The notes under the pieces: model-generated
What the model saw: the letters and a program-made list of their open reading frames with translations, nothing else
What the model was told of the DNA's origin: nothing
Database searches by the model: none
Made by a program: the position numbers and the translations under genes
Origin: Balneolales bacterium
GTDB taxonomy: Bacteria > Bacteroidota > Rhodothermia > Balneolales > Natronogracilivirgulaceae
Assembly (NCBI GenBank): GCA_007128425.1
Contig: SKXL01000003.1
Span: 1 to 35,492 of the forward strand
DNA length: 35,492 nucleotides
Direction: 5' to 3'
Part shown: in pieces, positions 26,219-35,492 of the stretch
Layout: every line of letters starts with the position of its first letter
Numbering within the stretch: the stretch's first letter is position 1

Positions 26219-26848
26219 TTAAAGGCGCCTGAAAACACTGATAATTTCACGGCCAATATTTATTGCTGTATTCAGATATTCCTGCTGTGCTTTCTCAGTG
26301 CCGTCGAATGCTTTTGGATCTTCGAAAGTCAACGGAATTCGCGATATTGCACCGGGCACAATCGGGCAGTTCTGATCGGCATCCGAACAGGTCATGACAG
26401 CAATGAAGGGCGTGTCTGATGGCAGAGACTGTTCAAATTGCTTGGAAAAGCAGATAAGGACAGGTAACCCGGTTCCGACAGAAACCTCATAGCGAGGGTT
26501 CATATGATCTGGCTGCTGATCTGACAGGGTAATCTTGAAACCCAAGGTTCGCATGGCACGCACGGCATTGAGATGAAACGCAGTGGTTTGGGTTCCTCCT
26601 GAAAAAGTTTTTACATGGGGGATCTGAAACGCGACGGCAGCTGCATGCGCCCAAATCTGGGCCATCTGACTTCTCCGGGAATTGTGGGTACAGATAAAAT
26701 TCAGTCTGACCGCTTTTCGCGTCTTTTGCTCTTTGCGAATCGCATGAACCAGTGAATCCAGAACCGATTGACGGGATGAAGGTATGAAATTCTCATCCTG
26801 GGTTAGTTGATCGATTAGCTGGTCAAGTATGGGCTCCATGTTTGCCAT
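26219..26848 (-). CDS. Thioredoxin-type arsenate reductase / low-molecular-weight phosphatase-like protein
   Basis: The 209-residue protein has an N-terminal helical extension (~45 residues, MEPILDQLIDQLTQDENFIP) followed by the LMW phosphatase fold. The P-loop is Cys53 in FICTHNSRRSQMAQ (CX5R, Arg59). The two later redox cysteines of the pI258/Bacillus ArsC type are present as Cys154 and Cys161 in MTCSDADQNCPIVPG, and a following PLTFEDPKA resembles the FDDPA motif. All three catalytic residues for arsenate reduction to arsenite with thioredoxin reduction are thus present. No ars transporter or arsR gene is adjacent, so a different thiol-phosphatase role is possible. The ATG at 26848 has a second possible ATG three codons in. 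It is divergent from the htrA gene. Confidence 0.85.
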   Translation of the reverse strand: MANMEPILDQLIDQLTQDENFIPSSRQSVLDSLVHAIRKEQKTRKAVRLNFICTHNSRRSQMAQIWAHAAAVAFQIPHVKTFSGGTQTTAFHLNAVRAMRTLGFKITLSDQQPDHMNPRYEVSVGTGLPVLICFSKQFEQSLPSDTPFIAVMTCSDADQNCPIVPGAISRIPLTFEDPKAFDGTEKAQQEYLNTAINIGREIISVFRRL

Positions 26849-27020
26849 GATCTATCAGGTAATTGTGTTTGTAATTTTCGGTGATGAAGAGGCTTTTTCC
26901 CTTGCGAAATTTCCAAGATACTTGATTAATCTTACAATAAAATCATGCAGCAGGTAGTTTTCAATGTGCAAAGATGTTTCAACGTAATATCAATTAAATT
27001 CTATGTTTCAGGAGCTTAGC

Positions 27021-28547
27021 ATGAAAAGTCATTATTCGAAATTTGCAACGGCACTGACTGTCGTTCTGGTTTTTCTGATTATTCGGTTTCCAATGGGTGC
27101 AGGTATCTCCGGTGATACCCCCTATGATTACCGGTCGGAAGTCAGTGATTCACCCGCTGAACTGAAGGAAGAATCATCGGATCTGCTTACGCGTTTCAAC
27201 AGTGCCCTGGTTAATCTCTCCGATGTCACAAAACCAACGGTTGTCATGGTTTCCACGGAACGCACGGTAACACGCAGATCAGGTGGTTCCATGTTTGACT
27301 TTTTTGCTCCTTTTCGGGATGATCCATTCTTTCGCGATCATCCTTTTTTTCGAGACCGGGGACCGCAGGAGCGCGAATTCCAGCAGCGCGGACTGGGGTC
27401 AGGTGTCATTGTTTCAGCTGATGGATACATCCTCACCAATCATCATGTCATCAACCAGGTTGATACCATCACTGTGACATTGATCAATGAGAAGGTGCTA
27501 CCGGCCACTGTCGTTGGTTCGGATCCTAGCACGGATGTAGCAGTGTTAAAAGTGGATGCTGAAAATCTTCCGTACATGCGTTTTGGCGACAGTGATGAAC
27601 TGCATGTAGGTGAAATGGTGCTTGCAATTGGCAGCCCACTTGGAGCGGCATTGGCACATACCGTAACACAGGGTATTGTCAGCGCCAAGGGGCGATCGGA
27701 TCTCAATATCCTGGGTGGTCAAGGGTATGAGAATTTCATTCAGACCGATGCCGCCATTAACCGTGGAAATTCCGGTGGACCTCTGGTTAACATGCGAGGT
27801 GAACTGGTAGGAATAAATACCGCTATTGCATCACAGTCCGGAGGATTCCAGGGAATTGGTTTCGCCATACCCAGCAATATGGCCCATAATGTGATGCAGT
27901 CCATCATTGAAAAAGGTCGTGTTATTCGTGGTTTTGTCGGAATTTCTTTCCAGCCGATTGATGAAAGTCTGGCGCGTGCACTCGATCTTCCCCAGGCTCG
28001 AGGGATTATTGTAACCGAAGTGGTGGAAGATTCTCCGGCAAGTGAGGCGGGTATCCGATCCGAGGATGTTATTTTGAAGTTCAATGGACGCAATATCCAG
28101 TCACCGTCCGACTTTCGCAGGAGAGTTGCCGAAATGGTACCCGGAACCGAAGTGACGCTCACAATTGTTCGCGATGGAGAAGAGTTGGATGTGAAGGTTA
28201 CTCTCGGTGAATTTCCAACGGATGAGATAGCATCGGCGGACCAAGAAACCATTCGGGATATTATCGGCTTTACGGTTACCGAGTTGACAGCTGAACTGAA
28301 AGAGCGACTCAGGATACGTCAAAATGTTGAAGGTGTAATTGTTGAGGAGATTGACCGAAACAGCTCCGCTGCCCAGAATGGATTGCGCCAGGGAGATGTC
28401 ATTCTCTCGCTCAACCGGCGACCGGTCGCCTCTGTCTCCGAGTTTCATGAGGGCATTTCACTACTGGAACCTGGCGATGTTGTTCTGCTTCAAATACTCA
28501 GAGGTAACAACCGGTTCTTTATTGCATTTGAGCCGCAAAGATCCTGA
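27021..28547 (+). CDS. DegP/HtrA-family periplasmic serine protease
   Basis: The 508-residue protein degrades or refolds misfolded envelope proteins. An N-terminal membrane-spanning signal sequence (FATALTVVLVFLIIRFPMG) precedes the trypsin-like domain with the full catalytic triad: His142 in TNHHVI, Asp172 in STDVAVLKVD and Ser251 in RGNSGGPLVN. Two PDZ domains follow (GFVGISFQPIDESLARAL from ~304; FTVTELTAELKERLRIRQ from ~412). The loop before the catalytic His is rich in Phe/Asp/Arg (FDFFAPFRDDPFFRDHPFFR), as is usual in Bacteroidota relatives. The frame also has an ATG at 27003, but CAGGAG sits six bases before the ATG at 27021, which I chose. It is divergent from the arsC-like gene. Confidence 0.94.
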   Translation: MKSHYSKFATALTVVLVFLIIRFPMGAGISGDTPYDYRSEVSDSPAELKEESSDLLTRFNSALVNLSDVTKPTVVMVSTERTVTRRSGGSMFDFFAPFRDDPFFRDHPFFRDRGPQEREFQQRGLGSGVIVSADGYILTNHHVINQVDTITVTLINEKVLPATVVGSDPSTDVAVLKVDAENLPYMRFGDSDELHVGEMVLAIGSPLGAALAHTVTQGIVSAKGRSDLNILGGQGYENFIQTDAAINRGNSGGPLVNMRGELVGINTAIASQSGGFQGIGFAIPSNMAHNVMQSIIEKGRVIRGFVGISFQPIDESLARALDLPQARGIIVTEVVEDSPASEAGIRSEDVILKFNGRNIQSPSDFRRRVAEMVPGTEVTLTIVRDGEELDVKVTLGEFPTDEIASADQETIRDIIGFTVTELTAELKERLRIRQNVEGVIVEEIDRNSSAAQNGLRQGDVILSLNRRPVASVSEFHEGISLLEPGDVVLLQILRGNNRFFIAFEPQRS

Positions 28548-28594
28548 CTGAATAATCAGCTCAGCTGTTGACCAAACAGCTGTAATTAATCTGC

Positions 28595-28635
28595 AAAAAA
28601 AAGCTTCTGTCTGAAACAGGCAGAAGCTTTTTTTT
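28595..28635 (+). terminator. Rho-independent terminator after htrA
   Basis: AAGCTTCTG (28601-28609) pairs perfectly with CAGAAGCTT (28621-28629), and CTG/CAG extends it over a single-base mismatch to a small AAA loop. A T8 tract follows (28628-28635) and an A tract precedes it. It begins about 50 bases after the htrA stop and would end that transcript before the J-protein gene. Confidence 0.88.
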
Positions 28636-28755
28636 GATACAGACTAATAATAAAAATGGCAGGATTTTTGCTCTATTATCACTTTGAGTAACAACAAAGG
28701 AAATGATCACTGAATAGCATTTTATTGAGTTTGTGAGGACTCGATATGTGCCATA

Positions 28756-29775
28756 ATGTCAGATAACCGGTTGAAGTTTGATATGAACTACAAGGATTAC
28801 TACAGTACGCTTGGTATAAAAAAAGGTGCTTCGAAGGATGAAATCAAAAAAGCCTATCGAAGACATGCACGAAAATATCATCCCGATGTGAATCCGGATG
28901 ACGAAACCGCTGCAAAAAAATTCAAGGAGATAAGTGAGGCGTACGAAGTGCTCGGTAATGAAGAAAACCGGAAGCTCTATGACCAGCTGGGGTCCGATTG
29001 GAAGAGATACAAGCAAACAGGCGGACAGGGCGGTGACTTTAACTGGCAGCAATGGGCACAGAACCAGGGTGCCCGCGGCCGCCATCAGGCACATTATCAG
29101 ACCACTGAAGATATCTTTGGAGGTGGAGATTTTTCCGACTTTTTTGAGCAGATATTTGGCGGTGGAATAAACAGAGGTCAGTTTCGACAACACCGGGGCC
29201 GGGGAGCTGCAGGATTTCAGGATCATCCGTTCGGTTATGAAACCCGGTCGGCATCACAAAGAGGAAAGGACATACATGCCGAACTCGAGATAACACTTGA
29301 GGAAGCATATCACGGTACGGAAAAATCGGTCAGGGTGAACAGAAATCAAATGAAGGTCAAGATTCCCAAAGGAATATATCATGGCCGGCGCCTGAAACTC
29401 AAAGGACGCGGTCATAGTGGTCTGCACGGTGGCGAGCCAGGTGACCTCTACATAAAAGTAAACATCAAGCCTCATGATGTATTCTCACGCGAGGATGACC
29501 ACTTGTACGCAACTGCTGATATAAGTCTTTACCAGGCCGTTCTTGGAGGCGTCATCCCCGTTCCAACCATGACCGGTAATGTCAAAATAAAAGTTCCGCC
29601 GGAATCACAACCCGGAAAGGTAATGCGACTTGCGGGATATGGCATGCCGGTATTTCAATCTGAAAACAGAAAGGGAGACCTTTTCGTAACCCTGCAGGTG
29701 GTGTTGCCCGAGAAGCTGACGGAGAAGGAGAAGAAGCTGTTCGGTGAACTGGCTGATCTGCGCAGCGACACATAA
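28756..29775 (+). CDS. DnaJ-family J-domain co-chaperone without zinc finger (CbpA type)
   Basis: The 339-residue protein starts with a J domain ([20 protein letters not shown] then [15 protein letters not shown]) with the HPD motif that stimulates Hsp70 ATPase. A Gly/Phe-rich segment ([17 protein letters not shown]) and a DnaJ C-terminal substrate-binding region ([60 protein letters not shown]) follow. The CxxCxGxG zinc-finger repeats of DnaJ are absent, so it is CbpA/DjlA-like and should work with DnaK on some clients. Two starts are possible; the second, ATG 28783 ([12 protein letters not shown]), matches relatives better, and neither has a strong Shine-Dalgarno at good spacing. It is followed, 223 bases later, by clpB. 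Confidence 0.9.
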   Translation: MSDNRLKFDMNYKDYYSTLGIKKGASKDEIKKAYRRHARKYHPDVNPDDETAAKKFKEISEAYEVLGNEENRKLYDQLGSDWKRYKQTGGQGGDFNWQQWAQNQGARGRHQAHYQTTEDIFGGGDFSDFFEQIFGGGINRGQFRQHRGRGAAGFQDHPFGYETRSASQRGKDIHAELEITLEEAYHGTEKSVRVNRNQMKVKIPKGIYHGRRLKLKGRGHSGLHGGEPGDLYIKVNIKPHDVFSREDDHLYATADISLYQAVLGGVIPVPTMTGNVKIKVPPESQPGKVMRLAGYGMPVFQSENRKGDLFVTLQVVLPEKLTEKEKKLFGELADLRSDT

Positions 29776-29833
29776 TTTTTTCCTGGAGGGTTTCATTCGC
29801 CTGTTGTTTTTTGCAAGCGGAGCAGTGCACAAG

Positions 29834-29847
29834 TGGCAGTATTGCCA
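29834..29847 (+). repeat. Short inverted repeat in clpB leader
   Basis: TGGCA (29834-29838) and TGCCA (29843-29847) form a 5-base inverted repeat around GTAT, about 150 bases upstream of the clpB ATG. Short arms make chance possible. Confidence 0.3.
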
Positions 29848-29856
29848 GAGTAAATG

Positions 29857-29879
29857 TGACCGGTGTGAAGTATCGGTCA
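29857..29879 (+). repeat. Short inverted repeat in clpB leader
   Basis: TGACCG (29857-29862) and CGGTCA (29874-29879) form a 6-base inverted repeat separated by 11 bases, about 120 bases upstream of the clpB start. It could be a repressor site for a heat-shock gene, but six bases are within chance expectation in 220 bases. Confidence 0.3.
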
Positions 29880-29998
29880 AGTCTGTCATTACGTCATATT
29901 CCGCAGATAGCGCAATGATGGTACGATATTCGCATCGGTATGGACAAAACCCGTTTTTAAACAGCAAAAAGAAATACTTTTTAGAATCAAGGAAAATT

Positions 29999-32632
<2,634 letters not shown>

Positions 32633-32778
32633 ATCTGATTATGTGATCACCTTTCTTTATTTTCTGCTCTTGCAGCCATGCGAATGTGAAGTCGGGCAAC
32701 TGCTATTGGCAGGGTCTTTTTTTTCACTGTGAAATGGCCGAAGTGAAATAATTACCAGGAGTATCATTAAAAAAATAA

Positions 32779-33660
32779 ATGAATTCAAACAATCTGACAG
32801 CTATCAGAAATTCAGCAATTATGCTGATTCATTGTCCGGACAAAAAAGGTCTCGTAGCAGCGGTCACCCGCTTCCTGGCTCATAACAACGGCAACATCCT
32901 TGAGATCGATCAGCATGTTGACAAGCTGAGCCAGGTATTCTTCATGCGCGTGGAGTGGGATCTGGATGGCTTTCTGATCACCGATGAGCGTATCGAAGAT
33001 GAGTTTGCGAGACATATCGGCAAGCCGTTTGACATGAACTGGCAGCTGTTTTTCAGGCGTGAGCGCCCCAAAATGGCCATTTTCGTCTCAAAGCACGGCC
33101 ATTGCCTGCAGGACATCCTGGCCCGGTACGACAGCGGAGAATGGCATGTCGAAATACCGCTTATCATCAGCAATCATCCGGATATGAAACAGGTAGCTGA
33201 CCGGTATGGAATCGATTATCATGAATTCAAGGTGACAAGGGAGAACAAGAGTGGTGTTGAAGCCGAACAAAAAAAGTTACTGGAGTCGTATGGCATCAAC
33301 GTGATGGTGCTGGCGCGATACATGCAGATTCTGTCGGATGAATTTGTGACCTTGTATCCGGGAAAGATCATTAATATTCACCACTCCTTTTTGCCGGCTT
33401 TTCCGGGTGCGCGGCCGTATCATTCCGCCTTTGAACGCGGGGTGAAAGTGATCGGTGCTACCAGCCATTATGTAACGGCTGATCTGGACGAAGGGCCAAT
33501 TATTGAACAGGATGTGATCCATGTCAACCATCGGCATTCTGTTGAGGATCTGGTGAGGAATGGGCGGGATCTGGAAAAGATTGTACTGGCCCGGGCGATC
33601 TGGTATCATCTGCAACGCCGGACTATGGTGTTTGAAAATCGGACGATTGTGTTTCAGTAA
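32779..33660 (+). CDS. purU: Formyltetrahydrofolate deformylase
   Basis: PurU hydrolyses 10-formyl-THF to formate and THF, feeding purine synthesis and balancing one-carbon pools. The 293-residue protein has an N-terminal ACT domain (~14-85: IMLIHCPDKKGLVAAVTRFL, NNGNILEIDQHVDKLS) and a formyltransferase-like hydrolase domain. That domain contains KMAIFVSKHGHCLQDILARY, IPLIISNHPD, VLARYMQILSDEFV, the catalytic His region IINIHHSFLPAFPGARPYHS, and VTADLDEGPIIEQDV with the conserved Asp. All family motifs are intact. The ATG is preceded by an A-rich leader; AGGAG lies about 16-20 bases away, which is too far for a normal ribosome binding site. It stands alone: clpB is upstream and a structured gap is downstream. 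Confidence 0.96.
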   Translation: MNSNNLTAIRNSAIMLIHCPDKKGLVAAVTRFLAHNNGNILEIDQHVDKLSQVFFMRVEWDLDGFLITDERIEDEFARHIGKPFDMNWQLFFRRERPKMAIFVSKHGHCLQDILARYDSGEWHVEIPLIISNHPDMKQVADRYGIDYHEFKVTRENKSGVEAEQKKLLESYGINVMVLARYMQILSDEFVTLYPGKIINIHHSFLPAFPGARPYHSAFERGVKVIGATSHYVTADLDEGPIIEQDVIHVNHRHSVEDLVRNGRDLEKIVLARAIWYHLQRRTMVFENRTIVFQ

Positions 33661-33799
33661 GAATCTGGCAGTGATGAGCGCACTCGTGCTTCAGCTGGTT
33701 GATCATTCGAACGCTGCTGATTGCATGAAAATTCCTGTTTTTGCGTACTTCACGTAATATTACATCTGTTTAAAATTTTTGTTTCAAGAGGTCACATAG

Positions 33800-33862
33800 A
33801 ATGTCCATGACGATTACAACCATGCACATGTGTGTCCGGGGTCATGCCCGGTCATGGACATT
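33800..33862. repeat. 12-base perfect inverted repeat with structured interior
   Basis: AATGTCCATGAC (33800-33811) and GTCATGGACATT (33851-33862) are exact reverse complements. The 39-base interior contains ACATGTGT and a CGGG...CCCG hairpin (near 33837-33850). It could fold as a multi-stem RNA on either strand. It follows purU by ~140 bases and precedes the terminator-like element. No known RNA family comes to mind. Confidence 0.65.
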
Positions 33863-33869
33863 TCATTAG

Positions 33870-33903
33870 AAAAAAAAAGGTGCCTCCGTGAAGAAGCACC
33901 CTT
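33870..33903 (-). terminator. Rho-independent terminator, minus strand
   Basis: GGTGC (33879-33883) pairs with GCACC (33896-33900), and further A/T pairs extend it through a one-base bulge. On the minus strand a T9 tract follows (complement of the A run at 33870-33878). It therefore mainly suits the transcript of the secreted-protein gene ending at 34006. On the plus strand the T content (CTTTATTATTT) is weaker, but may also serve purU. Confidence 0.72.
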
Positions 33904-33913
33904 TATTATTTCC

Positions 33914-33969
33914 GGCTGTGCATTGGGATACTGCCGCTGCTGCAGTATCCTAATGCAAAACACACAGCC
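33914..33969. repeat. Long hairpin (about 21 base pairs) near the 3' end of the minus-strand gene
   Basis: GGCTGTG (33914-33920) pairs with CACAGCC (33963-33969). Next to it GCATTGGGATACTGC (33920-33934) pairs with GCAGTATCCTAATGC (33942-33956), with a single G-T pair on the plus strand (A-C mismatch on the minus strand). Bulge AAAACA and a 7-base loop complete it. The G-T pair means the plus-strand RNA folds slightly better. Confidence 0.75.
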
Positions 33970-34005
33970 CTGAGACGATGGTCACACAATTAAACTCTTT
34001 TGAGC

Positions 34006-35492
34006 CTATTTGATGAGCATCAGCTTTTGTGTCTTTACGAAGTCGCCGGCTTGCATGCGATAAATATATACGCCGCTTGCCAGATGTGTACCGTCAAAAG
34101 CTACGTTATGATACCCAGGATCGCGCGACTCATTAACCAAAGTAGCAACCAGCTGACCGGTTACATTGTACACCCGAATAGTTACGTGTGCTGCTTCAGG
34201 CACAGCATAGCGGATGTTGGTAGCCGGGTTGAACGGGTTCGGATAGTTCTGATCGATTCCGAATTCTCTCGGGATGTCGGCAAGTTCGGCATCGGTGGGT
34301 TCCGCAACCGTAAGCTGCCCGGAAACATTGTTTTCACCATCCCAGAAACCGCCGGAGAATCCGCCATAAACAAATTCGTAATTCTTCAGTTGGAACCGGC
34401 TCAGATAGTAATAGGTACCTGGGGTCAGCCCCGATCCAATGTCGGCCATGTATTCATGGTTATTACTTGAGTGATCGGAATTGAATTCGGCCTCGATCCA
34501 GGTCCATCCATCCTCAGTAGGCGCAACGTTTTCGCTGTTAACACCTATCCATGCCTGAATATCCTCGGATACTTCATCAGAGACATCGGTTGTGCCTTCA
34601 ATGTAGATCTGGGCATATACGATGTACTCATCACCTTCTGAAATCTCACCCATGGGTGGCCACTGCAGGTTGGCCCAGTGGATTTCTTCGATGAAGATGT
34701 CATTTTCTTCAATCAGCATGAGCTGGAATCCAACTTCGGGATCATCAAAGCTGAACTGACCGACTATACCGACAAAGTTAACGACGCCGGTCGGGATTTC
34801 CATACCCACTACCTCGGTATCGGAAGCATTTGGAACACGGAACTCAATCTCGCCGTCTTCAATCGTTCCGTCGTTGACGTCGTAGGAAGTAGCAGCTGTG
34901 AACGCAACTTGTTCCGTGATGACCGAAATGTCACTTACCTGGACTAATTGCGCCTGATAGTTGGAACCGTTGTCACGCAAATACTCGAGTGTCATGACAT
35001 GCGGCGCGGGCAGCTCGTCGCCGGCTTCCACACGCTCCCATTCCATTAAATCGACGGTATTGATTTGCAGGAGAGAGGCGAATGCGGAAAGTTCACCGGT
35101 TACACGGAACGTATCGCCAGGGCTTAAGTATCCCGACGCAAGTGAATCAAATACTGCTCCACTGGTTTGGCGGATGGAAAGTCCGGCGGTTTCATCCTGC
35201 ATGTAAATAAAGGCGCCTTTGCCACGTGTAATGACACCTTCCACCTGCACGATCGCACCTTCTCCACGTTCGCGGGCCTCAGCAATTGTAATCGTTTCGA
35301 AGAACACGTCACCCAGCTCGAGGGTAACGGTGAATTCGTCAACTGAGTGCTGAAAACCATTCTCATGCTGTGCGACAACCGTCCACTTGAGGTCGAGGAA
35401 GTCGCCTTGCTGAAGACCGACGTTCATCAGGATCTCCTCAAGTGCACCTATTGTGAGTGTGAGGGATGAACCGGCACCCATGTCGTCGGATT
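34006..35492 (-). CDS. Secreted protein with OB-fold-like region and C-terminal type IX secretion sorting domain, N-terminus outside window
   Basis: The frame runs from the stop at 34006 through to the right edge; the ATG at 35481 is internal, since the frame continues (SDD before it). At least 495 residues are visible. A fibronectin/SusE-like strand region comes first (LTLTIGALEEILMN, LDLKWTVVAQHENG). An OB-fold-like domain follows (ITIAEARERGEGAIVQVEGV, FIYMQDETAGLSIRQ, GDTFRVTGELS), then beta-rich modules. The C-terminal ~85 residues are the sorting signal: FGIDQNYPNPFNPATNIRYA, VTIRVYNVTGQLVATLVN, GVYIYRMQAGDFVKTQKLML. This signal directs outer-membrane export by the Por/T9SS pathway and cleavage or anchoring. 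The molecular function of the passenger is unknown. The minus-strand terminator at ~33870-33903 probably ends its transcript. Confidence 0.85.
   Translation of the reverse strand, partial: SDDMGAGSSLTLTIGALEEILMNVGLQQGDFLDLKWTVVAQHENGFQHSVDEFTVTLELGDVFFETITIAEARERGEGAIVQVEGVITRGKGAFIYMQDETAGLSIRQTSGAVFDSLASGYLSPGDTFRVTGELSAFASLLQINTVDLMEWERVEAGDELPAPHVMTLEYLRDNGSNYQAQLVQVSDISVITEQVAFTAATSYDVNDGTIEDGEIEFRVPNASDTEVVGMEIPTGVVNFVGIVGQFSFDDPEVGFQLMLIEENDIFIEEIHWANLQWPPMGEISEGDEYIVYAQIYIEGTTDVSDEVSEDIQAWIGVNSENVAPTEDGWTWIEAEFNSDHSSNNHEYMADIGSGLTPGTYYYLSRFQLKNYEFVYGGFSGGFWDGENNVSGQLTVAEPTDAELADIPREFGIDQNYPNPFNPATNIRYAVPEAAHVTIRVYNVTGQLVATLVNESRDPGYHNVAFDGTHLASGVYIYRMQAGDFVKTQKLMLIK

Larger units (their letters stand above)
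33661..34005. other. Gene-free gap of 345 bases with strong inverted repeats
   Basis: I see no credible reading frame here. The first ~130 bases after purU have no clear signal. The rest holds a 12-base inverted repeat (33800-33862), a terminator-like hairpin (33876-33903) and a ~20-base-pair hairpin (33914-33969), each described separately. The gap separates convergent purU (plus) and the secreted-protein gene (minus). Confidence 0.7.

Noticed and set aside
29744-29998. N-terminal extension of ClpB by 85 codons
   Set aside because: It overlaps the J-protein gene, translates to a Cys/His-rich unlikely sequence, and AAGGA before ATG 29999 plus the family N-terminus favour the shorter form.
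32685-32727. T8 tract after a CTGC/GCAG mini-hairpin downstream of clpB
   Set aside because: Stem is only four pairs; a weak clpB terminator is possible but cannot be supported.

Overview
The window is an ordinary, tightly packed stretch of bacterial chromosome with intermediate base composition. There are about 27 protein genes, no tRNA or rRNA that I can see, no CRISPR array and no recognisable insertion sequence. The organism is most likely in the Bacteroidota/FCB group, probably Balneolota or Rhodothermota. The best evidence is the last gene (minus strand), whose C-terminus is a classic Por/type IX secretion sorting domain with the NYPNPFNPAT signature. BatA-like, DUF4199, DUF2007 and class II DAHP synthase genes fit this. 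Ribosome binding sites are present before some genes only, and GTG/TTG starts are common, which also fits. The taxon is inference; no marker rRNA is present.

Layout. (1) 1-719, minus: 5' part of tgt (queuosine tRNA modification). (2) 920-3072, plus: a polyprenyl-phosphate sugar transferase and a DPM1-like glycosyltransferase. (3) 3179-8746, plus: a run of eight closely spaced or overlapping genes. They are accA, a YbgC-like thioesterase, nadC, DUF2085 and DUF4199 membrane proteins, a CPBP intramembrane protease, a DUF2007 protein and cdsA, so lipid precursor supply, NAD synthesis and membrane functions are joined. A TIGR01777 epimerase follows. (4) 9734-12421, minus: a large lipoprotein with a C-terminal beta-propeller-like region, divergent from a BatA-like membrane protein (12500-14626) and a small membrane protein. 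hflX, a CBS-domain protein, a ~1000-residue TPR protein and aroA follow to 21670. (5) 21837-32632: a region rich in proteostasis genes, namely dnaK, hsp20, a DegP/HtrA protease, a zinc-finger-less DnaJ (CbpA type) and clpB. Class II DAHP synthase and a thioredoxin-type arsenate reductase are interspersed. (6) purU, then a 345-base gene-free gap holding strong inverted repeats and a terminator, then the 3' part of the secreted sorting-domain protein gene, which runs off the right edge.

How the parts work together. DnaK, the J-protein and ClpB are the components of a protein disaggregation machine. Hsp20 holds aggregating clients and HtrA degrades misfolded envelope proteins, so the 21.8-32.6 kb segment looks like a stress/proteostasis neighbourhood. 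Its genes are separate transcription units, since terminators lie after dnaK, hsp20 and htrA. The two shikimate genes (aroA and class II DAHP synthase) flank dnaK.

I did not find a convincing new multi-gene system. The most interesting leads are non-coding: a perfect 14-base tandem duplication just upstream of dnaK, a CIRCE-like-format (but not CIRCE-sequence) 8-9-8 inverted repeat upstream of hsp20, and a structured gap at 33.8-34.0 kb. On the protein side, the leads are the divergent propeller lipoprotein/BatA-like pair and an EPSP synthase carrying three of the four motifs associated with glyphosate-insensitive (class II) enzymes, the fourth being altered.
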